Source of the DNA: Propionibacteriaceae bacterium
Lineage (GTDB): Bacteria > Actinomycetota > Actinomycetes > Propionibacteriales > Propionibacteriaceae
Length of the DNA: 64,000 bases
Direction of reading: 5' to 3'
NCBI GenBank assembly: GCA_031262485.1
Contig: JAISHO010000041.1
Location: 1-64,000 of the forward strand
Shown here: positions 54,665 through 64,000 of the stretch, in pieces
Position numbering within the stretch: position 1 is the first letter of the stretch
Layout of the letters: each line of letters begins with the position of its first letter
Notes under the pieces: model-generated
The model's input: the letters and a program-made list of their open reading frames with translations, nothing else
What the model was told of the DNA's origin: nothing
Database searches by the model: none
Position numbers and translations under genes: made by a program

Positions 54665-55261
54665 TCAGGCGATGACGTCGAAATCTGATGGGCCGCCGGC
54701 CGCGCCGGCAGCGATGTAACGGGGATAGGACCGCGTGGTGTCAACGGTGATGACGCGGGAGGAGCCCGTGCTACCGCTGGGGGTCGAGGGGGAGAAATAA
54801 CGTTTGGCTTCGATTCGCTCGCCGGTTCTCCGCTCACGGGCGATGGAGCTATCGCTGGCGTCGTCCGTGCTGGGGAACGCGGTGATGACGCTGCGGGGCC
54901 CGGGGGCCTCTCGCACTTCGGGGGCCGGGCCGAGCATGACCGTCTCCTGCGGAGTGGTCACGACTTCGACCGTTGATTCGCCGATGGCCGAGGAGCCGCT
55001 GTGGCTGCGATACGACCGCGTCAGGCCGCTCGTCTCGACGACGTGCGCGACGGGCGTCGCCTCTTCTTCCCCTGATTCTTCCGTGGCTTTCCGGCGCCGT
55101 TCGGGCCGCCTCACCTCGAAGGGCAGGCCTTCCTCAAGAATCGCTTGATGAAGAAAGATCGTCACTGCGTCTGACATGCTCAGCCCGAAGTCGGAGAAGA
55201 GCTCCTCTGCTGCGGCCTTGACCTCGGGGTCGATCCTCATGCTCAATGTTGCTGTTTTCAT
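54665..55261 (-). CDS. RelB/DinJ-like antitoxin domain with long disordered tail, orphan
   Basis: The start is set at ATG 55261 (MKTATLSMRIDPEVKAAAEE) with AGGAGG upstream, giving 198 residues. Residues 1-65 match the RelB/DinJ ribbon-helix-helix family (LSMRIDPEV, then LFSDFGLSMSDAVTIFLHQA). A typical DinJ has 85-90 residues with a YafQ-like toxin downstream. Here about 130 extra residues rich in Ser, Thr, Pro and Glu follow the toxin-binding position (LPFEVRRPERRR), ending SDFDVIA. No toxin gene is next to it: downstream is a terminator and upstream is the araA terminator. Confidence 0.75.
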   Translation of the reverse strand: MKTATLSMRIDPEVKAAAEELFSDFGLSMSDAVTIFLHQAILEEGLPFEVRRPERRRKATEESGEEEATPVAHVVETSGLTRSYRSHSGSSAIGESTVEVVTTPQETVMLGPAPEVREAPGPRSVITAFPSTDDASDSSIARERRTGERIEAKRYFSPSTPSGSTGSSRVITVDTTRSYPRYIAAGAAGGPSDFDVIA

Positions 55262-55446
55262 AACCACCTCCTGACCGTAATCTATCAAAGAGTTGAGACG
55301 ACTCAAACAGAAAGTGACGATTCACAACGCCGTTGTAAACATACAGTTGAATATTTCTCTAACTGTAGGTTGATTGCGCGGGAGTGGATCGGCTGCCTCT
55401 CCAGCAAGCCTCCCCCTTTATCGTTGCTCATTTTGTTGAAGAGAGG

Positions 55447-55482
55447 CCGAGGGGGGAGACGACGAACCGTCTCCCCCCTCGG
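55447..55482 (-). terminator. Terminator of the ara operon
   Basis: CCGAGGGGGGAGACG 55447-55461 and CGTCTCCCCCCTCGG 55468-55482 form a perfect 15-bp stem with a 6-base loop, just past the araA stop on the minus strand, followed by the pyrimidine-rich CCTCTCTTC. Confidence 0.85.
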
Positions 55483-55504
55483 AATGCTCGTGGATGATCC
55501 CTCG

Positions 55505-57010
55505 TCACAGCCCCCGGGCCAGGCGGTGGTAGGCGGCGTTCCAGCGCAGTTCCTTGCTGAACTCGTCGACATTCGTCCCCGTCGTGATGAGAGCGAGTTC
55601 GGTTTCGACCATGGTGGCGAAGGCCTTCCAGATCTCGGCGTCGGTCGCCGTCGACATGACAGTGTGGTGGGGGGCGCCGGCGGTGAGCCAGCAGCGGGTC
55701 GAGGTTTGGAAGTCCGGGTCGGGGCTCCACACGGCGCGCCCGACGGGCAGCTTCGGCATCGGCTCGTCCGGCTCGACGATCTGGACGGTGTTGGCGGTGA
55801 GACGGAAGCGGTCGCGCAGGTCGGCCAGACCGACGACGATGGCGGGACCAGGGTCGGCGGTGAAGACGAGGCGCACGGGATCTTCCCGATCGCCGATGCC
55901 GAGCGGGTGGATCTCACAGCTGACCTTCTGGGCGGTCAACGTCGGGGAGACCTCGAGCATGTGGGCGCCGAGGATGCGCTCGTGGCCCGGGGTGAGGTTG
56001 TAGGTGTAGTCCTCCATGAGGGAGGCGCCGCCGGTGCGGCCTTGGCCCATGGCGTTGGCGGTGCGCACGAGCATCGCCGTCTTCCAGTCGCCCTCTGCGC
56101 CGAAACCATAGCCGTCGGCCATGAGGCGTTGGACGGACATGCCGGGCAGTTGCTTAAGGGCGCCCAAGTCTTCGAAATTCGTCGTGAAGGCGGTCGCGTT
56201 CACTTCGGTGAGGAAGGAACGCAGGGCGATCTCGAGTTTGGCCGAGTAGACGAGGGAGTCGTGGCGCTCCCCGCCCTGGCGCAGGTCGGCGACGACGTCG
56301 TAGAGGCCCTCATAATCGGCGGCGAGGGTTTCGGCTTCGCTGTCGGAGACGGCGGCGACCGCGTCGACGAGATCGTTGACCCCGTAGTAGGTGACGTTGA
56401 CGCCGAAGACGTGCTCGGCTTCGACCTTGTCGCCCTCGGTGACGGCGACATCGCGCATATTGTCGCCGAAACGGACGAGGCGCATCGCGCGGACGGCGGC
56501 GCGGCCCAGGGCGGCCCGGGCCCACGTGTCGACTCCAGCGATCGTCGCCGGATCGGAGACGTGCCCGACGACGGTGCTGCGAGCCACCCCGAGACGGGTC
56601 TCGATGTAGGCGAACTCGCGGTCGCCGTGGGCGGCCTGGTTGAGGTTCATGAAGTCCATGTCGATCGTCGACCAGGGCAGTTCGGCGTCGGCCTGGGTGT
56701 GCAGGTGGCACAGCGGTTTGTCGAGCGCGTCGAGGCCGGCGATCCACATCTTGGCCGGGGAGAAGGTGTGCATCCAGCAGATGACACCGACGCAGGCGTC
56801 GTCAGCGTTGGCTTCGAGCATGATGCGACGAATGGCGTCCTTGCTCGTCAGAACCGGTTTCCAGACGACGTCGACGGGAAGCCCGGCGCCGGCCAGCCCC
56901 TCGGCGACGCGCTTCGATTGGTCGGCCACCTGGGCAAGAGTGTCTTCACCGTAAAGCCCCTGGCTGCCGGTGAGGAACCAGACGGCGCCCGGTTGGGTGA
57001 GTGCGGTCAT
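55505..57010 (-). CDS. araA: L-arabinose isomerase
   Basis: The start is set at ATG 57010 ([20 protein letters not shown]) behind AAGGAG, giving 501 residues, the family length. Features include [39 protein letters not shown] and the late [11 protein letters not shown]. Metal-dependent; converts L-arabinose to L-ribulose. Last gene of the ROK-ATPase-araD-araA operon, 49 bases after araD. Confidence 0.96.
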   Translation of the reverse strand: MTALTQPGAVWFLTGSQGLYGEDTLAQVADQSKRVAEGLAGAGLPVDVVWKPVLTSKDAIRRIMLEANADDACVGVICWMHTFSPAKMWIAGLDALDKPLCHLHTQADAELPWSTIDMDFMNLNQAAHGDREFAYIETRLGVARSTVVGHVSDPATIAGVDTWARAALGRAAVRAMRLVRFGDNMRDVAVTEGDKVEAEHVFGVNVTYYGVNDLVDAVAAVSDSEAETLAADYEGLYDVVADLRQGGERHDSLVYSAKLEIALRSFLTEVNATAFTTNFEDLGALKQLPGMSVQRLMADGYGFGAEGDWKTAMLVRTANAMGQGRTGGASLMEDYTYNLTPGHERILGAHMLEVSPTLTAQKVSCEIHPLGIGDREDPVRLVFTADPGPAIVVGLADLRDRFRLTANTVQIVEPDEPMPKLPVGRAVWSPDPDFQTSTRCWLTAGAPHHTVMSTATDAEIWKAFATMVETELALITTGTNVDEFSKELRWNAAYHRLARGL

Positions 57011-57059
57011 CGGGAATGCTCCTTGAGTATCAGTGGGATGGAATGGATGTGAAGGGCGA

Positions 57060-57734
57060 TCACTGCCCGTAAACGTTCTGGTAACGGTCGTAGAGACGGT
57101 CGATGTCGGCCTGCGGGATCGCCACCGGTTCGCCCAGTTGCCGGGCGATGGCGACGGTGCGGGCGACGTCCTCACACATGACGGCCGCTTTGACGGCGCT
57201 ACGAGCGTCCTTGCCGATGGTGAAGACGCCATGGTTGGCCATGAGCACCGCCGGGGAGCGCGATTCGGCCAAAGTCTCGACGATGCCGCGGCCGATCGAA
57301 TCGTCGCCGATGAGGGCGAAGGGCCCCACGGGGATCTCGCCGCCGAACTCGTCGCCCATCATCGTGATGACACAGGGGATCGGCTGGCGGCAGGCCGCCC
57401 AGGCCGTGGCGTAAGTCGAGTGGGTGTGGACGACGCCGCCGACATCCTCGCGATGACGATAGACGTAGGCGTGCGCCGCAGTGTCGGAACTGGGGGAGAG
57501 CTCACCTTCGAGGAGCTTGCCGTGCAAGTCGGTCACGACCATCGTCTCGGCCGACAAGTCGTCATAAGAAACGCCGGAGGGTTTGATGACCATGAGGTCA
57601 TGGCCCGGCACCCGGGCTGAGACGTTTCCCGCCGTCCACACGACGAGGGCATAGCGGGTCAGCTCCTGGTGGAGGTCGGCCACCTCACGGCGCAACCGTT
57701 GGATCGTGTCGGCGACGTCGGCTGAGATCGTCAT
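57060..57734 (-). CDS. araD: L-ribulose-5-phosphate 4-epimerase
   Basis: A 224-residue class II aldolase-fold enzyme: [19 protein letters not shown] (phosphate site), [12 protein letters not shown] (zinc histidines) and [12 protein letters not shown]. Converts L-ribulose 5-phosphate to D-xylulose 5-phosphate. ATG 57734 has GGAG upstream. The kinase AraB expected between isomerase and epimerase steps is not in the window. Confidence 0.94.
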   Translation of the reverse strand: MTISADVADTIQRLRREVADLHQELTRYALVVWTAGNVSARVPGHDLMVIKPSGVSYDDLSAETMVVTDLHGKLLEGELSPSSDTAAHAYVYRHREDVGGVVHTHSTYATAWAACRQPIPCVITMMGDEFGGEIPVGPFALIGDDSIGRGIVETLAESRSPAVLMANHGVFTIGKDARSAVKAAVMCEDVARTVAIARQLGEPVAIPQADIDRLYDRYQNVYGQ

Positions 57735-57925
57735 CGTTCTCCTTCGTGGATCATTCGGCCCGCCGGCGGTGGCGGCCCTGGGTCAAATCTATATCGATTC
57801 AGATCGCTCCGCCGTCTCCCGGCGTCGATGTCGCCCACGAGAGAGCGGGCAGGTGCGTGAGGGACAGAGACCCCCGCTTCCGGGGCCACGTGGTTGAGTC
57901 GAGCAGTCGACGATGCCCTCTGACT
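57735..57925 (-). promoter_or_regulatory. Gap between ABC ATPase gene and araD, possible internal promoter
   Basis: AAATCTATATCGATTCAGAT at 57785-57804 is an AT-rich island in a GC-rich gap and reads TATAGAT as a -10-like string on the minus strand, with AATC/GATT symmetry. It could give araDA its own control. Evidence is limited to composition and symmetry. Confidence 0.35.
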
Positions 57926-58984
57926 TCACCCCTCAGCCGCCTGAGATGGAGTGAATGACACCCGGGGCGTGGCCGTCTGTCGCGGCACGGGCAGCGTCGA
58001 GACGGCCCCGGTGACGGCGGCAACGATGTCTTCATACGAGACGTCGCTCATGGCGGCAGAACCGTTGTTCTGCCCGTGGCGCAGGACGACGACGCGGTCG
58101 GCCACGGCGCGGACGTCGCCGAGGTTGTGACTGATGAGGACGACGGCGCGCCCGAGGTCGCGCAGGCGTTGGATGAGGTTGAGCACCTCGGCCGTCTGGG
58201 TGATCGACAGCGATGACGTCGGCTCGTCGAGGAGGATGACGCGCGGCTCGCCCAACATGGCGCGGGCGATGGCGATCGATTGGCGCTGCCCCCCGGAGAG
58301 TTGGCCGACTGGCGTGCGGACGGACGTGATACGGGCGCCGATCTTGTTGAGGTGGCGGCGGGCCGTCTCCTCCATCTCGAGGACGTTGAGCAGGCCGTGG
58401 TGGAGGCGCTCTTGGCCGAGGAAGAGGTTCGCGGTGACGTCGAGGTTGTCGGCCAGGGCGAGTTCCTGGAAGACCATGGCGATGCCGAGGCGGCGGGCCA
58501 TGCCTGGGTCGGTGATCGTCACTGGGGCGCCGTCGACTTCGATGACGCCGGACGAGGGCTGGACGACGCCGGCGATCACCTTGGCGAGGGTTGATTTGCC
58601 GGCCGCGTTCTCTCCCACGACGGCGACGACCTCATGCTCGGCGACGTCGAGGTCGACTTGGTCGAGGGCGTGGACCCCGCCGAAACCGACGCTGATCTGG
58701 CGCAAGGCGATGATCGGACGGCGCGGGCGGGGCGTCGCGAAAGGTGGCGTGCCCCGGGCCAGTTCATCGGCATAGGCGGCGAGCGGGTTCGACGCACGCC
58801 CAGGAGGGTTCGCTTCCCAGGACGGCCCGGTGACGCGGGAATACACACGCGGGGTCGGAACAAGCCCCTCGATCTCGTCGCTCTCCGTCACAGGATGGTG
58901 CGCCGCTTCATCCGACCCTGAACCGGAGATGAGACGAAGGTGACGACGGACCAGCCCGGCATCGCCCGGATCGCGCGTCGTCAT
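57926..58984 (-). CDS. Single-NBD sugar ABC transporter ATPase (FrcA-type)
   Basis: The start is set at ATG 58984 (MTTRDPGDAGL), which overlaps the ROK stop as ATGA, giving 352 residues. The first 70-75 residues are an unusual linker. One complete nucleotide-binding domain follows: GENAAGKST (Walker A), LSGGQRQSIAIARAML (signature), RVILLDEPTSSL (Walker B) and VVLISHNL. It resembles the first half of RbsA/MglA ATPases, as in FrcA. No permease is adjacent on this strand, while a full-length two-NBD ATPase lies at 61.8 kb, so its partner is unclear. Confidence 0.88.
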   Translation of the reverse strand: MTTRDPGDAGLVRRHLRLISGSGSDEAAHHPVTESDEIEGLVPTPRVYSRVTGPSWEANPPGRASNPLAAYADELARGTPPFATPRPRRPIIALRQISVGFGGVHALDQVDLDVAEHEVVAVVGENAAGKSTLAKVIAGVVQPSSGVIEVDGAPVTITDPGMARRLGIAMVFQELALADNLDVTANLFLGQERLHHGLLNVLEMEETARRHLNKIGARITSVRTPVGQLSGGQRQSIAIARAMLGEPRVILLDEPTSSLSITQTAEVLNLIQRLRDLGRAVVLISHNLGDVRAVADRVVVLRHGQNNGSAAMSDVSYEDIVAAVTGAVSTLPVPRQTATPRVSFTPSQAAEG

Positions 58985-60174
58985 GCCGACCTCGCCAGAG
59001 GCAGCGTCCCAGCCGGAACGGTGACGGCGCCGAGCGCGGCGAAGATCGCGCCGGTCACCTCGGCCCGCTCGCCCAAGCAACCGGCCACGATATCGATCGA
59101 CGGCCCCTCGCCTGGCAAGGTGTGACGCGCGGTGACGACACGGAGCGGATCGAGGAAGAGATCCCCGGTGGCGGCGATCGCGCCGCCGACGACGACGCGC
59201 TCCGGATCGAGGATGTTGCAGACCTGGGCCAAGGCGATTCCGATGCGCCGGGCCGAATCGCCGATGACGCGTCGGCAACCCGGATCGCCCTCGTGGGCCT
59301 TGGCGACGAGATCGCTCAAACGCAGATCGCCGTGGGTGGGGCGAAGCGACTCAAGCATGGCGCGCGACCCCGCCACCATCTCTAAACAGCCACGGTTGCC
59401 GCAATAACAGATCGGACCGTTCTCGTCGCTGCTCATGTGCCCGATCTCCCCGGCCGCCCCGGTGGCGCCGCGGACGATGTCGCCGTTGAGATAAAGCCCG
59501 GCGCCGATGCCCTCGTTGACGTTGAGGTAGACGACCATCCGGCTCTCCCGCCCGGCGCCGGCCCGGCATTCGGCCAAGGCTCCCAGATTGGCGTCGTTGT
59601 CGATGAGGACGGGAACGTGGAGACGCTGCTCGAGGGCGGCCGCGATGTCGAGGCCGTCCCAGCCGCGCAAGATACCGGGGGTGTAGATGGCGCCGGTGGC
59701 GCTGCTGAGCGGAGCCGACAGCCCGAGGCAGACCTGGAGCAATTCTTCCCGCTCGGCTTCGATCGACGTCATCATGTCGGTGATGAGCAGAGCGGCACGA
59801 TCCAGCCCTGTGTCGGCCCGATGATCGCTCGAGAGGGGCAATCCATGCTCGGCCACGATCTCGCCGGAGAGATCGGCCAAGGCGACACGGAGATAACGGC
59901 GGGAGAAGTGGATTCCGGCGACCAGCCCGAGGCGTCGGGCCAGGGTGACGTGGATGGCGCGCCGTCCGTTGCGCGAAGTCGACCGTGTCGCGACGATCCC
60001 GGCGTGGACGAGTTCCTTGACGATGATCGAGACGGTGGCGCTGCTCAACCCGGTGGCGTCGGCCAATTCGACCTGGGTGAGGCCGCCGAAAGATTTGATG
60101 GTCTCGACGATGCGCGCGCGATTGGCTTCACGCAATGATGTTTGCGATCCGAAGACGAGGGGACCGGAGGCCAT
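58981..60174 (-). CDS. ROK-family transcriptional repressor
   Basis: A 397-residue protein. The N-terminal winged helix-turn-helix (GGLTQVELADATGLSSATVS) is followed by a ROK sugar-kinase-like domain with GIGAGLYLNG, GATGAAGEIGHM and the zinc motif CYCGNRGCLE. NagC/XylR-type regulators release DNA when sugar binds. Divergent from the sugar-binding protein gene and first of its own operon, so it likely controls both directions. Confidence 0.93.
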   Translation of the reverse strand: MASGPLVFGSQTSLREANRARIVETIKSFGGLTQVELADATGLSSATVSIIVKELVHAGIVATRSTSRNGRRAIHVTLARRLGLVAGIHFSRRYLRVALADLSGEIVAEHGLPLSSDHRADTGLDRAALLITDMMTSIEAEREELLQVCLGLSAPLSSATGAIYTPGILRGWDGLDIAAALEQRLHVPVLIDNDANLGALAECRAGAGRESRMVVYLNVNEGIGAGLYLNGDIVRGATGAAGEIGHMSSDENGPICYCGNRGCLEMVAGSRAMLESLRPTHGDLRLSDLVAKAHEGDPGCRRVIGDSARRIGIALAQVCNILDPERVVVGGAIAATGDLFLDPLRVVTARHTLPGEGPSIDIVAGCLGERAEVTGAIFAALGAVTVPAGTLPLARSA

Positions 60175-60212
60175 TGGGCCACTATACCCCTCGCGTCTTA
60201 AAAAAATAGAGC

Positions 60213-60249
60213 CAAGGTCACAGTTTGATCACGATGATCATTGACCTTG
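60213..60249. promoter_or_regulatory. Nested dyad operator between ROK repressor and sugar importer
   Basis: CAAGGTCA 60213-60220 is mirrored by TGACCTTG 60242-60249, and two TGATCA palindromes lie inside at 60226-60231 and 60235-60240. It sits midway in the 202-base divergent gap. A likely ROK repressor site. The CTTAAAAAAATAG string at 60197-60209 and GTTAACTC at 60254-60261 are other candidates. Confidence 0.65.
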
Positions 60250-60376
60250 CGAAGTTAACTCAACGAGTCTTAGGCTTCCACACATGAGCAATCGATCTCA
60301 CATCTGATTGTTCCGGGGTCAGTGACGATGCCCCCGCCCCCATGCCACGCATGAACACTCGAAGAGGAGAAAGCGC

Positions 60377-61555
60377 ATGAAACGCAGCAAACTCACCACC
60401 TTCTTCGTCGGTTCCGTCCTCGCCCTCAGCCTCACCGCCTGCTCGGGCGGCGGCGCCGGCACGACGACGGACACCGCCGACGACGGCGCGACGACGGACA
60501 CGACCGCCGCCGATCCCGCCGACATCACCATCGGCGTCGCCATGCCGACGCAGACCTCCGAGCGGTGGATCGCCGACGGCGACGCCGTCAAGGAAGGTCT
60601 CGAAGCGGCCGGCTACAACGTCAACTTGCAGTTCGCCAACGACGACATCCCGACTCAGACCCAGCAGATCGACCAGATGATCACCCAGGGCAACGACCTG
60701 CTCATCATCGCCTCGATCGACGGCACCGCCTTGACGAGCCAGTTGGAGGCCGCCGCCGCCGAAGGCATCAAGGTGATCTCCTACGACCGCCTCATCCGCA
60801 ATAGCGACAACGTCGACTTCTACGTGACGTTCGACAACTACCAGGTCGGCGTCGCCCAGGGCACCTCGCTGCTCGAAGGCCTCGGCATCGTCGACAGCTC
60901 CGGCGCGGAGGTCTCCGGTCACCCGACCGGTCTCAACATCGAGATCTTCGCCGGCTCGGCTGATGACAACAATGCTGGCTTCTTCTACGACGGCGCCATG
61001 GACACGATCCAGCCGTATATCGACAATGGCACCCTCGTCGTCAAGTCGGGCCAGACCGACTTCGCGACGACCGCCATCATGCGGTGGGATCAAGCCACCG
61101 CCCAGAAGCGGATGGAAGACCTCCTCACCTCCACCTACGGTGGCACCGGTGAAGGCCTGGCCGGTGTGCTCTCGCCCTTCGACGGCATCTCGCGCGGCAT
61201 CATCACCGCTCTTCAGAGCGTCGGCATGGGCCCGAGCATCGAACAGGGTCTGCCGATCGTGACCGGTCAGGACGCTGAGGCCGCCTCCGTCAAGCTCATC
61301 CAAGACGGCGTGCAGTACTCGACGATCTTCAAGGACACCCGCAAACTGGCCGAGGAAGCCGTCAAGGCGGCCGAAGCCTACCTCGAGGGTTCCGAGCCGA
61401 CGGCCAACGACACCGAGACCTACGACAACGGCAACAAGGTCGTCCCGAGCTTCCTGCTCGAAGTCGACACCGTCAACAAGGAAGACATCAAGACGTTGCT
61501 CATCGACTCCGGTTACTACACCCAGGAAGAAGTCGACTCCGGCGTCTCCAACTGA
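60377..61555 (+). CDS. Sugar ABC transporter substrate-binding lipoprotein (ChvE-like)
   Basis: A 392-residue protein. A lipobox LTAC places the lipidated Cys at residue 22, followed by a Gly/Thr/Asp linker and a periplasmic-binding-protein fold of the ribose/xylose type (TIGVAMPTQTSERWIADGD). Typical of ChvE-like multiple-sugar binders (arabinose, xylose, galactose, glucose). GAGGAGA precedes the ATG. Adjacent to the arabinose catabolic genes, so arabinose is the likely ligand. Confidence 0.93.
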   Translation: MKRSKLTTFFVGSVLALSLTACSGGGAGTTTDTADDGATTDTTAADPADITIGVAMPTQTSERWIADGDAVKEGLEAAGYNVNLQFANDDIPTQTQQIDQMITQGNDLLIIASIDGTALTSQLEAAAAEGIKVISYDRLIRNSDNVDFYVTFDNYQVGVAQGTSLLEGLGIVDSSGAEVSGHPTGLNIEIFAGSADDNNAGFFYDGAMDTIQPYIDNGTLVVKSGQTDFATTAIMRWDQATAQKRMEDLLTSTYGGTGEGLAGVLSPFDGISRGIITALQSVGMGPSIEQGLPIVTGQDAEAASVKLIQDGVQYSTIFKDTRKLAEEAVKAAEAYLEGSEPTANDTETYDNGNKVVPSFLLEVDTVNKEDIKTLLIDSGYYTQEEVDSGVSN

Positions 61556-61584
61556 TCAATCGGGTCATCACCCACATCGATCAC

Positions 61585-61669
61585 GGCCGGCGAGGCGACG
61601 GCGACCACCGCCTCGCCGGCCACTCACCAGTGGTGGGGCGCTCCTTACATGGGGTGGGCGCCCCGCCAC
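61585..61669 (+). terminator. Two strong hairpins between binding protein and ATPase genes (attenuator candidate)
   Basis: GGCCGGCGAGGCG 61585-61597 pairs with 61609-61621. GTGGTGGGGCGC 61630-61641 pairs with 61658-61669 with one wobble. Neither has a clean U-tract. The position, right after a binding-protein gene, fits partial termination or 3'-end protection that makes binding protein more abundant than the membrane components. The remaining 61670-61806 shows only the AAGGAA ribosome site. Confidence 0.65.
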
Positions 61670-61806
61670 AACCTCGTCGCCATCACCGTGTGTCCAACGC
61701 TCGTTCCGGTCAACGCCCGGAACCTCAGCTGTGACCGTCCCCGCGACACCTGTCCTCGAGTCATCCACCGCCCTCGCCGTCGAGGGATCGCAGAAGGAAC
61801 CCGCGT

Positions 61807-63360
61807 ATGAACGACACCATTCTCGAGATGCGCTCTATCACCAAACGTTTCCCTGGCGTCGTCGCCCTCAGCGACGTCAGCCTCACTGTCGCCCGCGGCG
61901 AGATCCACGCCATCTGCGGTGAGAACGGGGCCGGAAAATCCACCCTCATGAAGGTGCTCTCCGGCGTCCATCCCGCCGGCACGTACGAGGGCGAGATCAT
62001 CTTCGAAGGCAAGCCGACCCGCTTCGGATCGATCTCCGATTCGGAGCGCGAGGGCATCGTCATCATCCACCAGGAACTCGCCCTCGTCCCTTATCTCTCG
62101 ATCGCGGAGAACATCTTTCTCGGCAACGAACAGCACAACAAACTCGGACTCATCGATTGGGGCCACGTCAACTCGCTGGCCTACGACTTGCTCAACCGCG
62201 TCGGCCTCCATGAGAACACGACGACGCCCGTCTCTCAGATCGGTGTCGGCAAGCAGCAACTCGTCGAGATCGCCAAGGCGTTGTCGAAGAACGTCAAGCT
62301 CCTCATCCTCGACGAGCCGACCGCCGCCCTCAACGACAACGACTCCGAGCACCTGCTCGATTTGCTGCGCGGGCTCAAGAACGAGGGGATCACCTGCATC
62401 ATCATCTCCCACAAGCTCAACGAGATCATGGAGATCGCCGACTCGACGACGATCATCCGCGACGGGCAGACGATCCGGACGATGCCGATGGACGACCCCG
62501 AGGTCACCCAGGACCTCATCATCAAACTCATGGTCGGTCGTGAACTCGAACAGCGTTTCCCGACGCGCAACGTGGCGATCGGCGAGGAGGTCATGCGGGT
62601 CGAGGATTGGACCGTCCACCACCCCACCCAGAGCGGGCGGGTCGTCATCGACAACGCTTCGCTGACGGTGCACGCCGGCGAGGTCGTCGGCATCGCCGGG
62701 CTCATGGGCGCCGGGCGCACCGAACTGGCGATGAGCCTGTTCGGCCGCAGCTACGGGCGCGACATCTCCGGGCAGATCTACCTCCACGGCCAGGCTGTCA
62801 CCCTCCACGACGTCGACGACGCCATCGCCCACCGTCTGGCCTACGCCACCGAGGACCGCAAACGGTACGGTCTCAACCTCTTGGCTGACATCAAGACGAA
62901 CATCTCCGCCGCCGGACTCAAGCAATTGTGTTCGAAGATCGGCTGGATCAATAGCAACGAAGAGCTCCAGGTGGCCGATCACTACCGCGGCCAGCTCAAC
63001 ATCAAGACACCCTCTGTCCTCTACAACGTCGGCAAACTCTCCGGCGGCAACCAGCAAAAAGTCGTCCTCAGTAAGTGGCTTTACACCGACCCGGACGTCC
63101 TCATCCTCGACGAGCCCACCCGCGGCATCGATGTCGGGGCGAAGTACGAGATCTACACCCACATCAACGAGATGGCGGCCAACGGCAAAGCGGTCATCGT
63201 CATCTCATCGGAGCTGCCCGAGATCCTCGGCGTCTGCGACCGCGTCTACACCCTCGCCGAAGGCCGGATCACCGGCGAACTGCCGATCGGCGTGGCGACC
63301 CAAGAACACCTCATGGCCCTCATGACCCAAGAAAAGTCCGAGCAGAAGGAGCTGCGATGA
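61807..63360 (+). CDS. mmsA: Sugar ABC transporter ATPase, two NBDs (MmsA/GguA/XylG-type)
   Basis: A 517-residue fused ATPase. NBD1: [26 protein letters not shown] and [14 protein letters not shown]2: GLMGAGRTE (degenerate Walker A), [16 protein letters not shown] and [20 protein letters not shown]. Both halves are standard for CUT2 importers. The last bases overlap the permease start (ATGA). Confidence 0.95.
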   Translation: MNDTILEMRSITKRFPGVVALSDVSLTVARGEIHAICGENGAGKSTLMKVLSGVHPAGTYEGEIIFEGKPTRFGSISDSEREGIVIIHQELALVPYLSIAENIFLGNEQHNKLGLIDWGHVNSLAYDLLNRVGLHENTTTPVSQIGVGKQQLVEIAKALSKNVKLLILDEPTAALNDNDSEHLLDLLRGLKNEGITCIIISHKLNEIMEIADSTTIIRDGQTIRTMPMDDPEVTQDLIIKLMVGRELEQRFPTRNVAIGEEVMRVEDWTVHHPTQSGRVVIDNASLTVHAGEVVGIAGLMGAGRTELAMSLFGRSYGRDISGQIYLHGQAVTLHDVDDAIAHRLAYATEDRKRYGLNLLADIKTNISAAGLKQLCSKIGWINSNEELQVADHYRGQLNIKTPSVLYNVGKLSGGNQQKVVLSKWLYTDPDVLILDEPTRGIDVGAKYEIYTHINEMAANGKAVIVISSELPEILGVCDRVYTLAEGRITGELPIGVATQEHLMALMTQEKSEQKELR

Positions 63361-64000
63361 CCTCGACCACCGCCCCTGTCACCTCCGCCCCGGGGCCGTC
63401 GCCGATCGCGGCGTTCGGGCGTTACTTCATGGACAACCTACGCACCAACGGCATCCTTCTCGCCTTCGCCGTCGTCGTCCTCGTCTTCGCCATCATGGAA
63501 CCGACCTTCCTGTCGAAGTCGAACCTGACGAACCTCGTCTTGCAATACTCCTACGTCCTCATCCTCGCCATCGGCATGCTCATGGTCATCGTGCTCGGGC
63601 AGATCGATCTCTCGGTCGGCTCCGTCATCGCGCTGACCGGCGCCGTCGCCGCCGTCCTCGTCAAATTGCACGGCTACCCCTGGTGGGTCGGCATCCTGGC
63701 CGCCCTCTTCGTCGGGTTGCTCGTCGGCGCCTGGCAAGGGTTCTGGGTCGCTTACGTCGGCATCCCCGGCTTCATCGTCTCCCTCGGCGGCCTGCTCATC
63801 TTCCGCGGCCTGGCCCAACTCGTCCTCAACTACATCTCCGTCGGCCCCTTCGATCAGACGTATTACAACATCGCCAACGGATTCATCAACGGCTGGCTAG
63901 GCGGCAATGGCTATGACGTATTCACACTCGTCGTCTTCGCCATCGCCGTCGTCGGCTACGGCTTCCTCCAGTGGAAGGCCCGGCTCGGCCAACTGCGTTA
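63357..64000 (+). CDS. mmsB: Sugar ABC transporter permease (MmsB/GguB-type), cut by the window end
   Basis: ATG 63357 begins [20 protein letters not shown] and overlaps the ATPase stop. About 214 residues are visible before the window edge. They include the CUT2 permease signature [20 protein letters not shown] and the [20 protein letters not shown] motif, with several membrane helices. Confidence 0.93.
   Translation, partial: MTSTTAPVTSAPGPSPIAAFGRYFMDNLRTNGILLAFAVVVLVFAIMEPTFLSKSNLTNLVLQYSYVLILAIGMLMVIVLGQIDLSVGSVIALTGAVAAVLVKLHGYPWWVGILAALFVGLLVGAWQGFWVAYVGIPGFIVSLGGLLIFRGLAQLVLNYISVGPFDQTYYNIANGFINGWLGGNGYDVFTLVVFAIAVVGYGFLQWKARLGQLR

Overview
The window is high-GC DNA with actinobacterial features: an FHA/PP2C/SEDS/PBP/PknB cell-division operon, a C-terminal GMYL proteasome-activator homologue (Bpa), PASTA kinase, L,D-transpeptidase, sortase-anchored LPXTG surface protein and the mutA-mutB-meaB methylmalonyl-CoA mutase operon. 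This fits an actinomycete able to run the succinate/propionyl-CoA branch, for example in or near Propionibacteriaceae or Actinomycetaceae. No 16S or other species marker lies in the window, so the species is not identified.

Layout. 1-2.6 kb: a thioester-domain (TED) plus CnaB surface adhesin on the minus strand, cut by the left edge. 3.0-7.4 kb: quinone oxidoreductase, an orphan ribbon-helix-helix antitoxin-like protein, a GalT/HIT-like DUF4921 protein, a small addiction-module antitoxin, and bpa. 7.5-7.9 kb: tRNA-Ser(UGA), followed by three palindromic repeats that share sequence with the tRNA 3' end. 8.0-11.0 kb: CPBP protease and a GH127 beta-L-arabinofuranosidase. 11.1-13.0 kb: an AbiEi/AbiEii toxin-antitoxin pair whose promoter sits inside a perfect inverted repeat. 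13.2-19.0 kb: a very long Lhr helicase. 19.2-29.9 kb: a small monooxygenase and two large exported proteins, a 2523-residue beta-helix/Big_1/LPXTG adhesin and a Pro/Thr-rich stalk protein.

30.1-38.7 kb: fhaA-fhaB-pstP-ftsW/rodA-pbpA-pknB. 38.8-42.1 kb (minus): a low-molecular-weight tyrosine phosphatase, a BY-type tyrosine kinase and a DoxX membrane protein. 42.6-44.2 kb: a PiT phosphate transporter and a small membrane protein. 44.35-49.5 kb: mutA-mutB-meaB, overlapping by GTGA junctions. 49.7-49.9 kb: a strongly structured intergenic segment. 50.3-54.4 kb: a ThiD/PdxK-type kinase, an L,D-transpeptidase and a DUF4143-type ATPase behind three 23-bp iterons. 54.7-55.3 kb: a second antitoxin-like protein with a long tail. 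55.5-64 kb: an arabinose regulon: araA, araD, a single-NBD ABC ATPase and a ROK repressor on the minus strand, divergent from a ChvE/MmsA/MmsB sugar ABC importer, cut by the right edge.

The GH127 enzyme, the importer, AraA and AraD together suggest L-arabinose scavenging; the ribulokinase araB is not in the window. The Ser/Thr kinase and phosphatase with two FHA proteins probably couple phosphorylation to septal/lateral peptidoglycan synthesis. A recurring oddity is low-complexity Pro/Ser/Thr/Gly/Glu-rich sequence inserted in, or appended to, otherwise conserved proteins (antitoxins, GH127, Lhr, PstP, LMW-PTP, FtsW).
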